DNA of 64,000 nucleotides from Paraburkholderia eburnea (GTDB taxonomy: Bacteria > Pseudomonadota > Gammaproteobacteria > Burkholderiales > Burkholderiaceae), in assembly GCF_002917095.1 (NCBI RefSeq), contig NZ_PQGA01000001.1:919782-983781 (forward strand). Reading direction: 5' to 3'. The number at the start of each line of letters is the position of its first letter. The stretch's first letter is position 1. Below the pieces are notes generated by a model. The model saw only the letters and a program-made list of their open reading frames with translations, had not been told where the DNA came from and made no database searches. Below are positions 29,820-40,404 of this stretch, one piece after another. A program made the position numbers and the translations under genes.

Positions 29820-29988
29820 TGCGTGAGTCCTGGAAGATCGTAACGGGTCGATCACAACGATCGCCCCGCCCGGGAGCGCCTCGCGCACGCGCGGGCTGCG
29901 CCCCGCCAATTCGGGGGTGGCGGCGTTTTCGGAAGTTAAGGTCAGGAGACTCGAACTTCTTCGAAAATGCCGCTAAATACGCGTCTCT

Positions 29989-30288
29989 TTATTCAATCAC
30001 GCGCGGAACGAGGTAAAGTCCGTCCTGTACCGCGGGGGCGGGGCGCTGGTAGGCGTCGCGATCCACGGTTTCGGTTACCGCGTCCTCGCGCAGTCGCAGC
30101 GCGACGTCTTCGATCTGTTCGATCGGATGCGCGAGAGGCGCAATGCCCGTGGTGTCCACGGCCTGCATCTGCTCGACGAGCCCGAAGAAATTATTCAGGC
30201 GATCGAGCGTATTGCCGGCCTCGGCATCGGCCAGTTCGAGGCGCGCGAGATGCGCGATGCGCTTCACATCGGTCAGGGTCAGGGCCAT
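29989..30288 (-). CDS. gatC: Asp/Glu-tRNA amidotransferase subunit C
   Basis: 99-residue structural subunit that wraps GatA and Gat[21 protein letters not shown] and [12 protein letters not shown] are typical. ATG 30288 is used; the longer frame upstream passes through the promoter. First gene of gatCAB and divergent from mreB. Confidence 0.94.
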   Translation of the reverse strand: MALTLTDVKRIAHLARLELADAEAGNTLDRLNNFFGLVEQMQAVDTTGIAPLAHPIEQIEDVALRLREDAVTETVDRDAYQRPAPAVQDGLYLVPRVIE

Positions 30289-30670
30289 GCGTTCACCGGA
30301 AAAATTTTGAAGCTGAAGCAGTCCGAAAAAAACGGTGCTGTAACAGCGGTTTATCGCGCCGGATCCGAGTGTTGAAGAAAGCTTCGACGAGGTCAAAAAC
30401 TGGCTTCCGGATCCTGCAAAACAGGCAAAATTATAAGGTATCATTACGCGTTCGACTCAAACCCGGACCGCCTTGCGTCTGCCTTTCATCCCTGAGCGCA
30501 GCAATTTGCGCTCAGTTGGCGCGCAGCGGGGCCGCCTCCGGTAACCATTCCCGCAGTTTCAGGCTCCTCGCGGCGGCGCTTTCCGCCCGTCCTGAGGCTG
30601 TTATTTTTTCCGCTGCCGCCCGTGACCCGCTCGTCTCGTAGGTCGGCCACAAGCGAGACAGGATTTTTGA
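30289..30670. other. Divergent gatC / mreB promoter region
   Basis: About 380 bases without a gene. A perfect TATAAT on the minus strand (30430-30435) probably serves gatCAB and would give a ~135-base leader. No clear mreB promoter was fixed. Confidence 0.5.
30430..30435 (-). promoter_or_regulatory. -10 box of gatCAB promoter
   Basis: TATAAT on the minus strand with TTGAGT upstream at 19-base spacing (30455-30460). The spacing is slightly long. Confidence 0.5.
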
Positions 30671-31714
<1,044 letters not shown>

Positions 31715-31960
31715 GCGCACCGCTGCGGGAGCGGTCGATGCGGTTGCAAGCCGCAGTTCGACCCGCTATTGCAACCGGCGCGGCCGGGTCGCCGGCAAAT
31801 CCGCTACTATCGACGCGCAACGAAGGTCGGGGCGGCAAGCCTGCCGCCGCGCGCAGCGGGGTGTGCCCGCGGTGTCTCCGGAATATCCCGCTGGCACCGC
31901 CGATGCGCCTCTCGTTTCACCGTTAGTTTCACCGAACCGCATACGCCCCCGGCGCAGACC

Positions 31961-33019
31961 ATGGAATACAGTCCGCCGCCTCTATTCAAGCAAGGCCCCT
32001 CGGCACTCGCACGGCTGCTCTTCTTTGTCGTGCTGTCGATCGCGCTGCTGATTTCCGACGCGCGCTTCAAGACGCTGGAAGTCGTGCGCGGCGTGCTCGG
32101 CGCTGGCCTCTATCCGCTGCAGCGCGCGGCCCTCGTGCCGCGCGACCTCTTCATGGGCGCCGCCGACCTGGCCGTCACCAGCGCGTCGCTGCGCCAGGAC
32201 AATGCGCAGCTTCACGCGCGCAATCTCCAGCTTTCGCAGCAGGCCAACCAGGCGGCCACGCTCGCCGCCGAAAACGCCCATCTGCGCGCCCTGCTGCAAC
32301 TTTCGCAGCGCATCGGCGCGCCGACCACGCCCGCCGAAATCCAGTACGACACGCGCGACCCGTTCACGCAGAAGGTCGTGATCGGCGGCGGCTCGCAGCA
32401 GGGCGTGCAGAACGGCGCCCCCGTGCTCAGCGAAGACGGCGTGATCGGCCAGGTCACGCGGGTATTTCCGATGCAGTCCGAAGTGACGCTCGTCACCGAC
32501 AAGGACCAGGCCGTGCCGGTCGAAGTCGTGCGCACGGGCCTGCGCAGCGTGATCTACGGCACACCCAAGGGCGATCTGCTCGATCTGCGCTTCGTGCCGA
32601 TCAGCGCCGATTTGCAGGCTGGCGACGAACTCGTGACGAGCGGCCTCGACGGCGTTTATCCGCAAGGCTTGCCGGTTGCGAAGGTGGTGCGCGTCGACAA
32701 GCAGGCCGATACCGCCTTTGCGCGCGTGGTCTGCGCGCCGCTGGCCGCCGTGCGCGGCGCGCGTCAGGTGCTGGTGCTGCATTTCGTGCGCCAGGTGCCG
32801 CCGAACCCGGTCGAAGCCGCCGAGGCTGCCGCAGCGGCCGCCGCCGCCGAAGCCAAGGACACGAAGAAAAAGGCCGCGAAGGGCGCGGACAAAAAGGCCG
32901 ACGACAAGTCGAAGGCGGCCGCCCCGGCGCCAGTCGCCGCGAAACCTGCCTCGAAGCCCATCGCGACCGCGCCGCAAGCCGCCCCCGCCAAAGCGCCGGC
33001 CGCGCAAGGGGGCCATTGA
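31961..33019 (+). CDS. mreC: Rod-shape protein MreC
   Basis: 352 residues: one N-terminal membrane helix (LARLLFFVVLSIALLI), a coiled coil (~70-115) and the periplasmic beta domain with VIGGGSQQGVQNGAPVLSED. The last ~75 residues are a Lys/Ala/Pro-rich tail not found in E. coli MreC. ATG 31961 (MEYSPPPLFKQGPSALAR) fits the family. The stop overlaps the mreD start (TGATG). Confidence 0.94.
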   Translation: MEYSPPPLFKQGPSALARLLFFVVLSIALLISDARFKTLEVVRGVLGAGLYPLQRAALVPRDLFMGAADLAVTSASLRQDNAQLHARNLQLSQQANQAATLAAENAHLRALLQLSQRIGAPTTPAEIQYDTRDPFTQKVVIGGGSQQGVQNGAPVLSEDGVIGQVTRVFPMQSEVTLVTDKDQAVPVEVVRTGLRSVIYGTPKGDLLDLRFVPISADLQAGDELVTSGLDGVYPQGLPVAKVVRVDKQADTAFARVVCAPLAAVRGARQVLVLHFVRQVPPNPVEAAEAAAAAAAAEAKDTKKKAAKGADKKADDKSKAAAPAPVAAKPASKPIATAPQAAPAKAPAAQGGH

Positions 33020-33531
33020 TGGTGCGTCCGCAATACATTCTCCAGCCGGTCAACCCGTACTTCATCGCGTTCAGTCTCGCGGCGGCGTTCCTGCTGAATC
33101 TGCTGCCGTGGGGCAAGCTGCCGGGCGTGCCCGATTTCGTCGCGCTCGTGCTGCTGTTCTGGAACATCCACCAGCCGCGCAAGGTCGGCATGGGCATTTC
33201 GTTCTGCCTCGGCCTGCTGATGGACGTGCATAACGCCAATCTGCTCGGCGAGCACGCGCTTGCCTACACGCTGCTGTCGTTCGGCGCGATCACCATTCAC
33301 CGCCGCGTGCTGTGGATGTCGCTCGGCGTGCAGATGTTTGCCGTCATGCCGATGCTCGTGGGCGCGCAGGTCGTGCCCTTCGTGATCCGCCTCTTGATGG
33401 GCGCATCCTTCCCCGGTTGGGGCTATCTGATCAGCGGCTTCGTCGAAGCCGTGCTGTGGCCGCTCACCAGCCTGTTGCTGCTGCTGCCGCAGCGCCGCCC
33501 CGTCGATCCCGACGACACGCGGCCCATCTGA
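33019..33531 (+). CDS. mreD: Rod-shape protein MreD
   Basis: 170-residue inner-membrane protein with five to six helices. Typical features are PVNPYFIAFSLAAAFLLNLL and GLLMDVHNANLLGEHALAYT. ATG 33019 overlaps the mreC stop. Part of the elongasome. Confidence 0.93.
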   Translation: MVRPQYILQPVNPYFIAFSLAAAFLLNLLPWGKLPGVPDFVALVLLFWNIHQPRKVGMGISFCLGLLMDVHNANLLGEHALAYTLLSFGAITIHRRVLWMSLGVQMFAVMPMLVGAQVVPFVIRLLMGASFPGWGYLISGFVEAVLWPLTSLLLLLPQRRPVDPDDTRPI

Positions 33532-33635
33532 GCGGCCGCGCGCCGCTCACCGTTGAAAGTCGTAACCGATGATCCCCTCTCCCTACCGGCCCGCCGCAGC
33601 GCTTGCGCGAGGCGCGGGCCTCGGCGTTTGAGCGC

Positions 33636-36035
33636 ATGACCGAATTCAAGGACACCCAGCAGCAGCTCTCGAAGTACCGCCTGCGCGTCGCCGCGGCGGG
33701 AGTGTTCGTGTTCGTCTGCTTCGGGCTGATCGCGTTCCGCTTCCTCTACCTGCAGGTCTGGAACCACAGCAAATACTCGCTGCAAGCCGACGAGAACCGC
33801 ATTTCCGTCGCGCCGATCGTGCCGAACCGCGGCATCATCACGGACCGCAACGGCGTCGTGCTCGCGAAGAACTACTCCGCGTACACGCTCGAAATCACGC
33901 CCTCGAAGCTTACCGACACGCTCGACAACACGATCGACCAGCTCTCGACCGTGATCCCGATCGACGCGCGCGACCGCCGCCGCTTCAAGAAGCTGCTCGA
34001 AGACTCGAAGAACTTCGAGAGCCTGCCGATCCGCACGCGCCTGAGCGACGACGAAGTCGCGCGCTTCACGGCGCAGCGCTTCCGCTTCCCCGGCGTCGAA
34101 GTGCGCGCGCGTCTGTTCCGCCAGTATCCGCTCGGCCCCACGGCCGCGCACGTGATCGGCTATATCGGCCGCATCTCGCAGCGCGACCAGGAGCGCATCG
34201 ACGACGCCAGCGACCAGAACGACAACGATACCGAGCACTACGATCCGCGTCTGGACGCCAACAACTACAACGGCACCGACTACATCGGCAAGATCGGCGT
34301 CGAGCAGAGCTACGAAACCGAACTGCACGGCCTGACGGGCTTCGAGGAAGTGGAAGTGACGGCGGGCGGGCGCCCCGTGCGCACGCTCTCGCGCACCCAG
34401 GCGACACCGGGCAACAACCTCGTGCTGTCGATCGACATCGGTTTGCAGCAGGTGGCGGAGCAGGCGTTCGCGGGCAAGCGCGGCGCGCTGGTGGCGATCG
34501 AGCCGTCCACGGGCGACATTCTGGCGTTTGTGTCCGCGCCGAGCTTCGATCCGAATTCCTTCGTCGACGGCATCGACCAGCAGACCTGGGACGAGCTCAA
34601 CAACTCGCCCGATCACCCGCTGCTCAACCGTCCGCTGCACGGCACCTATCCGCCGGGTTCGACCTACAAGCCGTTCATGGCGCTCGCCGCGCTCACGCTG
34701 CACAAGCGCACGCCGGGCTGGGGCTTTTCGGACCCCGGCTACTACATGTTCGGCGGCCACCGCTTCAACAACGACGTGCGTTCGGGCCAGGGCTGGGTCG
34801 ACATGAACCGCGCGATCATGGTGTCGAACGACACCTACTTCTTCATGCTCGCGCACGATCTGGGCGTGGACAACATCGCGAACTTCATGAAGCCGCTCGG
34901 CTTCGGCCAGTTGACCGGCATCGACATCGCGGGCGAGGCGCGCGGCATCCTGCCCTCCACCGACTGGAAGCGCAAGGCCTACCGCAAGCCCGAGCAGCAG
35001 AGATGGTATGAGGGCGAAACGATCAGCCTGGGCATCGGCCAGGGCTACAACTCGTTCACGATCCTGCAGCTCGCGCACGCCACGGCCACGCTCGCCGATA
35101 ACGGCGTGCTCATGAAGCCTCACCTTGTGAAGGAAATCGAAAACCCGATCACGAAGGAAGAGCACCTGACCGTGCCGAGCGAGAGCGGCCGGCTCGATGT
35201 GAAGCAGGCCGATATCGACGTCGTGAAGCGCGGCATGGAAAACGTGACGATGAATCCGTCGGGCACGGCGTTCAAGATCTTCCAGAACGCGGCCTACACG
35301 TCGGCGGGCAAGACCGGTACGGCGCAGGTGTACTCGCTGCAAGGCGCGAAGTATCAGGCGCACGCGGTCGCCGAACATCTGCGCGACCACGCGCTGTTCA
35401 TCGCTTTCGCGCCCGCCGAAAAGCCGCAGATCGCCATCGCCCTGATCGTCGAAAACGGCGGCTGGGGTGCGCAGTCCGCAGGCCCGATCGCGCGCCGCGT
35501 GCTCGACTATTACCTCGTCGATCGGCTGAAGCCGGGCGCCGAGCAGGCCGCCGTGGCGGCGGCGGCTTCGGCGACGCAGGACGCGTCGGCGCCCGTGATC
35601 GGCCAGCCGCCGCAGGGCGCGTCGGCGGCCATGCCAGGCTCCGCGCCTGCGGCCGCGCCCGAAAACGCCGCGTCGACCACGCAAACGGTCAAGGTCGCCG
35701 CAGGCTTCACGCCGCTGCCGATTCCGGGCGCGGCCTCTGCCGCCGAGGCGGCTTCGGCGGCGTCCGCGGCGCAAGCGGCATCGGCGGCAAACGCCGCTTC
35801 GGGCGCCAAAGCCGATACCCAAGCCGGCAAAGCGCACGCAGCGCCCGCCGATGCCGTGAACGGCGGCACTGGTGGCAACACCAGCGTGGCCGACGACGCC
35901 CCCGCGCAGCGCCCCACTGCCGCATCCTTGCCGCGCCATTTCGGCCCGCATCGTCCGCGCCGCCCTGCGAGCGCACCCGCCGCGGCCACGCTCGCGCCGC
36001 CGCCCAAGCCCGCCACGGGCGGCATCGACGAGTAA
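33636..36035 (+). CDS. mrdA: Penicillin-binding protein 2 (PBP2)
   Basis: Transpeptidase of the elongasome. 799 residues: an N-terminal membrane helix (AAAGVFVFVCFGLIAFRFLY), the pedestal domain, then the transpeptidase with SxxK in PGSTYKPFMAL, SxN in MVSNDTYF and KTG in SAGKTGTAQV. After about residue 630 comes a ~165-residue Ala/Pro-rich tail not present in E. coli PBP2. The chosen ATG is 33636 (MTEFKDTQQQLSKYRLRV). Confidence 0.95.
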   Translation: MTEFKDTQQQLSKYRLRVAAAGVFVFVCFGLIAFRFLYLQVWNHSKYSLQADENRISVAPIVPNRGIITDRNGVVLAKNYSAYTLEITPSKLTDTLDNTIDQLSTVIPIDARDRRRFKKLLEDSKNFESLPIRTRLSDDEVARFTAQRFRFPGVEVRARLFRQYPLGPTAAHVIGYIGRISQRDQERIDDASDQNDNDTEHYDPRLDANNYNGTDYIGKIGVEQSYETELHGLTGFEEVEVTAGGRPVRTLSRTQATPGNNLVLSIDIGLQQVAEQAFAGKRGALVAIEPSTGDILAFVSAPSFDPNSFVDGIDQQTWDELNNSPDHPLLNRPLHGTYPPGSTYKPFMALAALTLHKRTPGWGFSDPGYYMFGGHRFNNDVRSGQGWVDMNRAIMVSNDTYFFMLAHDLGVDNIANFMKPLGFGQLTGIDIAGEARGILPSTDWKRKAYRKPEQQRWYEGETISLGIGQGYNSFTILQLAHATATLADNGVLMKPHLVKEIENPITKEEHLTVPSESGRLDVKQADIDVVKRGMENVTMNPSGTAFKIFQNAAYTSAGKTGTAQVYSLQGAKYQAHAVAEHLRDHALFIAFAPAEKPQIAIALIVENGGWGAQSAGPIARRVLDYYLVDRLKPGAEQAAVAAAASATQDASAPVIGQPPQGASAAMPGSAPAAAPENAASTTQTVKVAAGFTPLPIPGAASAAEAASAASAAQAASAANAASGAKADTQAGKAHAAPADAVNGGTGGNTSVADDAPAQRPTAASLPRHFGPHRPRRPASAPAAATLAPPPKPATGGIDE

Positions 36036-36044
36036 GGACTTCCC

Positions 36045-37211
36045 ATGCCTCTTCTACAGTTCGACAAGATCGACAAGCGCGCCGTGCTCGACGCGCTGCG
36101 CAAGATGTTCCTCGGTTTCGACCGCCCGCTCGCGCTCACGGTGTTCCTGCTGCTGTGCGTGGGCATCGTCACGCTGTACAGCGCGAGTCTGGATGTGCCG
36201 GGACGCGTCGAGGACCAGTTGCGCAACATCATGCTCACCTTCGTGCTGATGTGGGCGCTCGCCAATGTGCCGCCCAATACGCTGATGCGCTTCGCGGTGC
36301 CGATCTATTCCTTCGGCATCGCGTTACTGATCGCGGTCGCGCTATTCGGGCTCACGCGCAAGGGCGCGAAGCGCTGGATCAATGTGGGCGTCGTCATCCA
36401 GCCGTCGGAGATTCTCAAGATCGCCACGCCGCTCATGCTCGCGTGGTACTACCAGCGCCGCGAAGGCGTGATGCGCTGGTACGACTTCCTCGTGGGCTTC
36501 GTGATCCTGCTCGTGCCGGTCGGCCTGATCGCCAAGCAGCCTGACCTGGGCACCGCCGTGCTGGTGTTCGCCTCGGGCTTCTTCGTGATCTATTTCGCGG
36601 GCCTGTCGTTCAAGCTGATCGTGCCGGTGCTGATCGCGGGCATCATCGCGGTGGCGTCGATCGCCGCGTTCCAGGACAAGATCTGCCAGCCGCAGGTGAA
36701 CTGGCCGCTCATGCACGATTATCAGAAGCACCGTATCTGCACGCTGCTCGATCCGACGTCCGATCCGCTCGGCAAGGGTTTCCACACGATTCAGGCCGTG
36801 ATCGCGATCGGCTCGGGCGGCCCGCTCGGCAAGGGCTGGCTCAAGGGCACGCAGTCGCATCTGGAGTTCATCCCCGAAAAGCATACCGACTTCATCTTCG
36901 CGGTGTTCTCCGAGGAATTCGGCATGGCGGGCGGCATCGTGCTGCTCACGCTCTACATGTGTCTGATCGCGCGCGGGCTGTATATCGCGGCCAACGGCGC
37001 GACGCTGTTCGGGCGATTACTGGCCGGGTCGCTGACGATGGCGTTCTTCACCTACGCGTTCGTGAACATCGGCATGGTGAGCGGGATTCTGCCCGTGGTG
37101 GGCGTGCCGCTGCCCTTCATGAGCTACGGCGGCACGGCGCTCACGACGCTCGGCATCGCCATCGGCCTGATCATGAGCGTCGGGCGGCAGAAGCGGCTCA
37201 TGCAGAGCTGA
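36045..37211 (+). CDS. rodA: RodA peptidoglycan glycosyltransferase (SEDS)
   Basis: 388-residue SEDS-family polymerase with about ten membrane helices; it works with PBP2. Typical motifs are KRWINVGVVIQPSEILKIA, HTDFIFAVFSEEFG and PLPFMSYGGTALTT. It starts nine bases after mrdA and ends the operon. Confidence 0.96.
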   Translation: MPLLQFDKIDKRAVLDALRKMFLGFDRPLALTVFLLLCVGIVTLYSASLDVPGRVEDQLRNIMLTFVLMWALANVPPNTLMRFAVPIYSFGIALLIAVALFGLTRKGAKRWINVGVVIQPSEILKIATPLMLAWYYQRREGVMRWYDFLVGFVILLVPVGLIAKQPDLGTAVLVFASGFFVIYFAGLSFKLIVPVLIAGIIAVASIAAFQDKICQPQVNWPLMHDYQKHRICTLLDPTSDPLGKGFHTIQAVIAIGSGGPLGKGWLKGTQSHLEFIPEKHTDFIFAVFSEEFGMAGGIVLLTLYMCLIARGLYIAANGATLFGRLLAGSLTMAFFTYAFVNIGMVSGILPVVGVPLPFMSYGGTALTTLGIAIGLIMSVGRQKRLMQS

Positions 37212-37232
37212 TTGCTCCGCGACCCGCAAAGC

Positions 37233-37266
37233 AAAACGCGCCGGCTTCGACCGGCGCGTTTTCGTT
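37233..37266. terminator. Bidirectional terminator after rodA
   Basis: Stem AAAACGCGCCGG/CCGGCGCGTTTT (37233-37262) with a CTTCGA loop, flanked by A and T runs, between convergent genes. Confidence 0.88.
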
Positions 37267-37279
37267 TGGAGCAGCGGAT

Positions 37280-37993
37280 TTACTGAGGCTGCGCCGGTGC
37301 GTTCTTCTGCAGTTGCGCGCTCAGCTGCTGGAATTTGAGGCGCGCGACCGGATCGCCCTGCGCGGCGGCCGCCGCATAGTAGGCGCGCGCGACGTTGAGG
37401 TTCTTCGGCACGCCGTCGCCGCCGCGCTCGTAGAACGAACCGGTCACGTATTGCGCGGTCATGTCGCCGCCCTCGGCGGCCTTCTTGTACCAGTAGAACG
37501 CCTGCTTGTTGTCGCGCCCGGTGCCGCGTCCGTCGAGGAACTGGTTGGCGAGCGCAAGCTCGGCCTGCACATGGCCCTGCTTCGCGGCCTTGAGGAACCA
37601 CTGATGCGCTTCGGCGGGATTACGATCGACGAAGTCGCCATCGTCGTACATCTTGCCGTACACGTATTGCGCGTGGGACATGTTGGCGTCGGCGGCCTTG
37701 TGCAGCCACTTGCGGCCCTCGGTCACGTCGGCGGCACCGCCCTCGCCGTTGAGCAGCATCATCGCGTAGTTGAATTCCGCGAGTCGATTGCCGCGCGCGG
37801 CCGCCGCCTGGAACTCCGTGCGCGCGACGGTGAGATTGCCCGCGTTGTAGTCGGCGACAGCGCTGGCCGTCTGCGGATCGGACTCCGCGCTTACCGATGG
37901 CTGGCCGCCCGTGCCCGCGGCACTCGCCATGCCGCTCATGCTGGTAAGCAGCGCAGCGAAGATCCACACACGCATCACTTTCGAACGCCTCAT
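37280..37993 (-). CDS. Exported Sel1-like repeat protein
   Basis: 237 residues. Basic start MRRSKVMRV, a hydrophobic stretch and an ASA-A site indicate a signal peptide (to ~25). Then come 36-residue Sel1/TPR-like repeats (AEGRKWLHKAADANMSHAQY-type units; AHQWFLKAAKQGHVQAELAL; AFYWYKKAAEGGDMTAQYV). Such proteins are periplasmic scaffolds. The ATG overlaps the stop of the aldolase gene (ATGA), so they are cotranscribed. No specific partner is evident. Confidence 0.78.
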   Translation of the reverse strand: MRRSKVMRVWIFAALLTSMSGMASAAGTGGQPSVSAESDPQTASAVADYNAGNLTVARTEFQAAAARGNRLAEFNYAMMLLNGEGGAADVTEGRKWLHKAADANMSHAQYVYGKMYDDGDFVDRNPAEAHQWFLKAAKQGHVQAELALANQFLDGRGTGRDNKQAFYWYKKAAEGGDMTAQYVTGSFYERGGDGVPKNLNVARAYYAAAAAQGDPVARLKFQQLSAQLQKNAPAQPQ

Positions 37994-38772
37994 GCCCGTG
38001 CCTCCTGCAGCGCCTGACGCGTGGCGCGCACGAGCCAGACCACGTCGGCGGCCAGCGCGATGAAGGAAAAGCCCATTTCGCGATACTGCTTCGCCTGCGC
38101 CGCGTCCATCGCGAAGATCCCCGCCGCCACGCCCGCCGCACGCGCCGCCGCGACGATGCGCGTCATCGCGGCCGTCACATCGGCGTGCTTCGCGTCGCCC
38201 AGATGGCCAAGGCTCGCGGCCAGATCGGCCGGGCCGACGAACAGGCAATCGACGCCCGGCACGGCGGCGATTTTCTCGACTTCGGCCAGTGCCGCCGCCG
38301 ATTCGATCTGCACGATCGAGGCGATCTGCGCATTGGCGCCTTGCAGGTAGTCGCGCCGCATACCGTAAGCGGCGGCGCGCACCACGCCCGCGACGCCGCG
38401 CTGGCCGTTCGGCGTATTCGCATCGGGATATTGGGTGTAGCTCACGACGCGGGCGGCGTCCTCGGCGGACGTCACGTTGGGAAACATCACCGTGCGCACG
38501 CCCGCATCGAGCACGCGCTTGACGAGCCACGACTCGTTGGCCGGCACGCGCACGACGGGCTCGGTCGGCAGATGCGCCGCCGCGATGGCGCGCAGTTGCG
38601 CGAAGACGTCGCCGCTATCGTTGGGCGCGTGCTCCATGTCGATCAGGAGCCAGTCGAAACCGGCGTGCGCCAGCGCCTCGGCGGCCGTTTCGCTGCCCAT
38701 CGACAGCCACAGGCCGAATAGCGGCTCGGCCTGTGGGAGGCGTTCCTTGAGGGGATTGGTGAAGGTGCTCAT
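37990..38772 (-). CDS. HpcH/HpaI-family aldolase
   Basis: 260 residues, class II pyruvate aldolase fold. The FDWLLIDMEHAPND, VRVPANESWLVKRVLDAG, IVQIESAAALAEVEKIAAVP and LFVGPADLAASLGH blocks carry the metal ligands Glu and Asp and the phosphate/substrate site. The family cleaves 2-keto-3-deoxy acids such as 4-hydroxy-2-oxoheptanedioate. No catabolic genes are adjacent, so the natural substrate is open. Confidence 0.85.
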   Translation of the reverse strand: MSTFTNPLKERLPQAEPLFGLWLSMGSETAAEALAHAGFDWLLIDMEHAPNDSGDVFAQLRAIAAAHLPTEPVVRVPANESWLVKRVLDAGVRTVMFPNVTSAEDAARVVSYTQYPDANTPNGQRGVAGVVRAAAYGMRRDYLQGANAQIASIVQIESAAALAEVEKIAAVPGVDCLFVGPADLAASLGHLGDAKHADVTAAMTRIVAAARAAGVAAGIFAMDAAQAKQYREMGFSFIALAADVVWLVRATRQALQEARA

Positions 38773-39001
38773 CGCCGTGCTCCGGGCGAGGCCGCGCAAC
38801 GCGCGCGCACGGGCCGCTCGGCCCGGCAGCGCCACGCACCGGCAAGTCTCGCTTTCGTTATGCGTCGTTGTAGTGGGCCGCGCCGGAGACGGCGCGGCCA
38901 GGCGAGAGCGATCATACCGCGCCAAAAGTACGCAGGCCGGGTGGAAAACCCGGCCTTGCGCGGCGCTTCGAGAAGGGCATTGCAGGGCAAATGCCCCGGC
39001 G

Positions 39002-39448
39002 TCAGTCGCGGATGACTTCGGCCCAGCAGTTCGGCGTTTCGTACAGGCGCACCTTGTACAACTGCAGATTCACGCCGTAATGCGCGTCGTAGACGTTCGC
39101 GAGGATCTCGAAGGCGATCGCCGCGAGATTTTCCACGGTCGGGATGCGGTCGATCACGACGGTCTTGTGGCCCGGCAGCGTTTCGAGGAAACCGCGCACC
39201 TGCGTGTCGCCTTCGAAGACGAGGAACGCGTGATCCCACAGATCGACGAGATGCTGGTTCGCAAGCGCCTTCACGTCGGCGAAATCCATCACCATGCCGC
39301 GGTCGGGCGCGCCTTCCGTCTCGACGGTGTCGCCTTGCAGCGTGATTTCGAGCACGTAGCGATGGCCGTGCAGGTTCCTGCACTGGCTGCGGTGGTCGGG
39401 AATGCGGTGGCCCGCATCGAATTCGAGTTTTCGGGTGATCGTCAGCAC
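39002..39448 (-). CDS. queD: 6-carboxytetrahydropterin synthase QueD
   Basis: 148 residues. Second step toward preQ0, converting dihydroneopterin triphosphate to 6-carboxy-tetrahydropterin. Zinc histidines in EFDAGHRI and CRNLHGHRY; the catalytic Cys is in HRSQCRNLHGH. GTG 39448 is the likely start (MLTITRKLEFDAGH), although the ribosome site is weak; 26 bases separate it from queE. Confidence 0.92.
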   Translation of the reverse strand: MLTITRKLEFDAGHRIPDHRSQCRNLHGHRYVLEITLQGDTVETEGAPDRGMVMDFADVKALANQHLVDLWDHAFLVFEGDTQVRGFLETLPGHKTVVIDRIPTVENLAAIAFEILANVYDAHYGVNLQLYKVRLYETPNCWAEVIRD

Positions 39449-39474
39449 GGCTGCTTCAACGGAAAAAGGCAAAA

Positions 39475-40107
39475 TCAGGGAATGTTCAGGTATTTGTGCG
39501 TCTGCATCGACAGGCGCCATTGCGGATGGCGCTTGCACCAGTCGATGGCGAGCTTCGTGTTCAGGTCGCGCGAAGGACCGTCCATCGGCTGAACGAGAAA
39601 ATACTCGAAATCGAGCTTCGCGTAATCGGCCAAACGCTGGTTGTCCTGCGGCACCACGACCTTGAGTTCGTTGCCCCTGGTGACCACGAGCGGCGCGTCG
39701 GCCTTCGGGCTCACGCAGATCCAGTCGATGGTTTCCAGCACCGGCAGCGAGCCGTTGGTTTCGATGGCGATCTCGAAGCCCGCCGCGTGCAGCGCATCGA
39801 CGAAAGGCTGGTCGATCTGCAGCATCGGCTCGCCGCCCGTGCAGACCACGAAGCGGTTGCCCTCGCCTTCGGGCCACAGCGACGCGATCTTCGCGACCAG
39901 TTCCTCGGGCGTGCGGAATTTACCGCCGTTCTCGCCATCGGTGCCGACGAAATCGGTGTCGCAGAAGCGGCACTGCGCGCTCTCGCGGTCTTCCTCGCGG
40001 CCCGACCACAGATTGCAGCCGGCGAACCGGCAGAACACGGCCGGACGCCCGGCGTTCGCGCCTTCGCCCTGCAACGTGTAGAAGATTTCCTTTACCGCGT
40101 AAGTCAT
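39475..40107 (-). CDS. queE: 7-carboxy-7-deazaguanine synthase QueE
   Basis: 210-residue radical-SAM enzyme. The iron-sulfur cysteines lie in CNLWSGREEDRESAQCRFC, a CX14CX2C arrangement instead of the usual CX3CX2C, as seen in the proteobacterial QueE subtype. VCTGGEPML is the SAM-binding GGE motif. Third step of preQ0 synthesis. Confidence 0.94.
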   Translation of the reverse strand: MTYAVKEIFYTLQGEGANAGRPAVFCRFAGCNLWSGREEDRESAQCRFCDTDFVGTDGENGGKFRTPEELVAKIASLWPEGEGNRFVVCTGGEPMLQIDQPFVDALHAAGFEIAIETNGSLPVLETIDWICVSPKADAPLVVTRGNELKVVVPQDNQRLADYAKLDFEYFLVQPMDGPSRDLNTKLAIDWCKRHPQWRLSMQTHKYLNIP

Positions 40108-40404
40108 GCTGCTGCCTGGTTTCTGCCTGGTTTGCGATCTGCGCTGCCTGATCGTGATTCAACGCGCGATCCTGCGCGTGATTCAACGTGATTCGCGTGG
40201 CTCGGGTGAGAGGCTCGCGGGGAGCCGGTTCTTGCGGGCGTTATTGTGTCGTGTTTGCGGCGGCTTTGCTTGATGGCCGTTTTTCCACCCCGCGTTTAAC
40301 CCCATCGTGGCCGCTGTAACGTCACGAAGGGCGCTGCCCGTGCGCCGCTTCGTTTTTGCTTCGCTTTCTGCTTCAGCCCCGGCGTCGCCGCGGCGCAAGC
40401 GCCG

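Noticed and set aside
33423..35951. 842-codon open frame antisense to mrdA
   Set aside because: Arg/Ala/Val-rich shadow of PBP2 with no family features.
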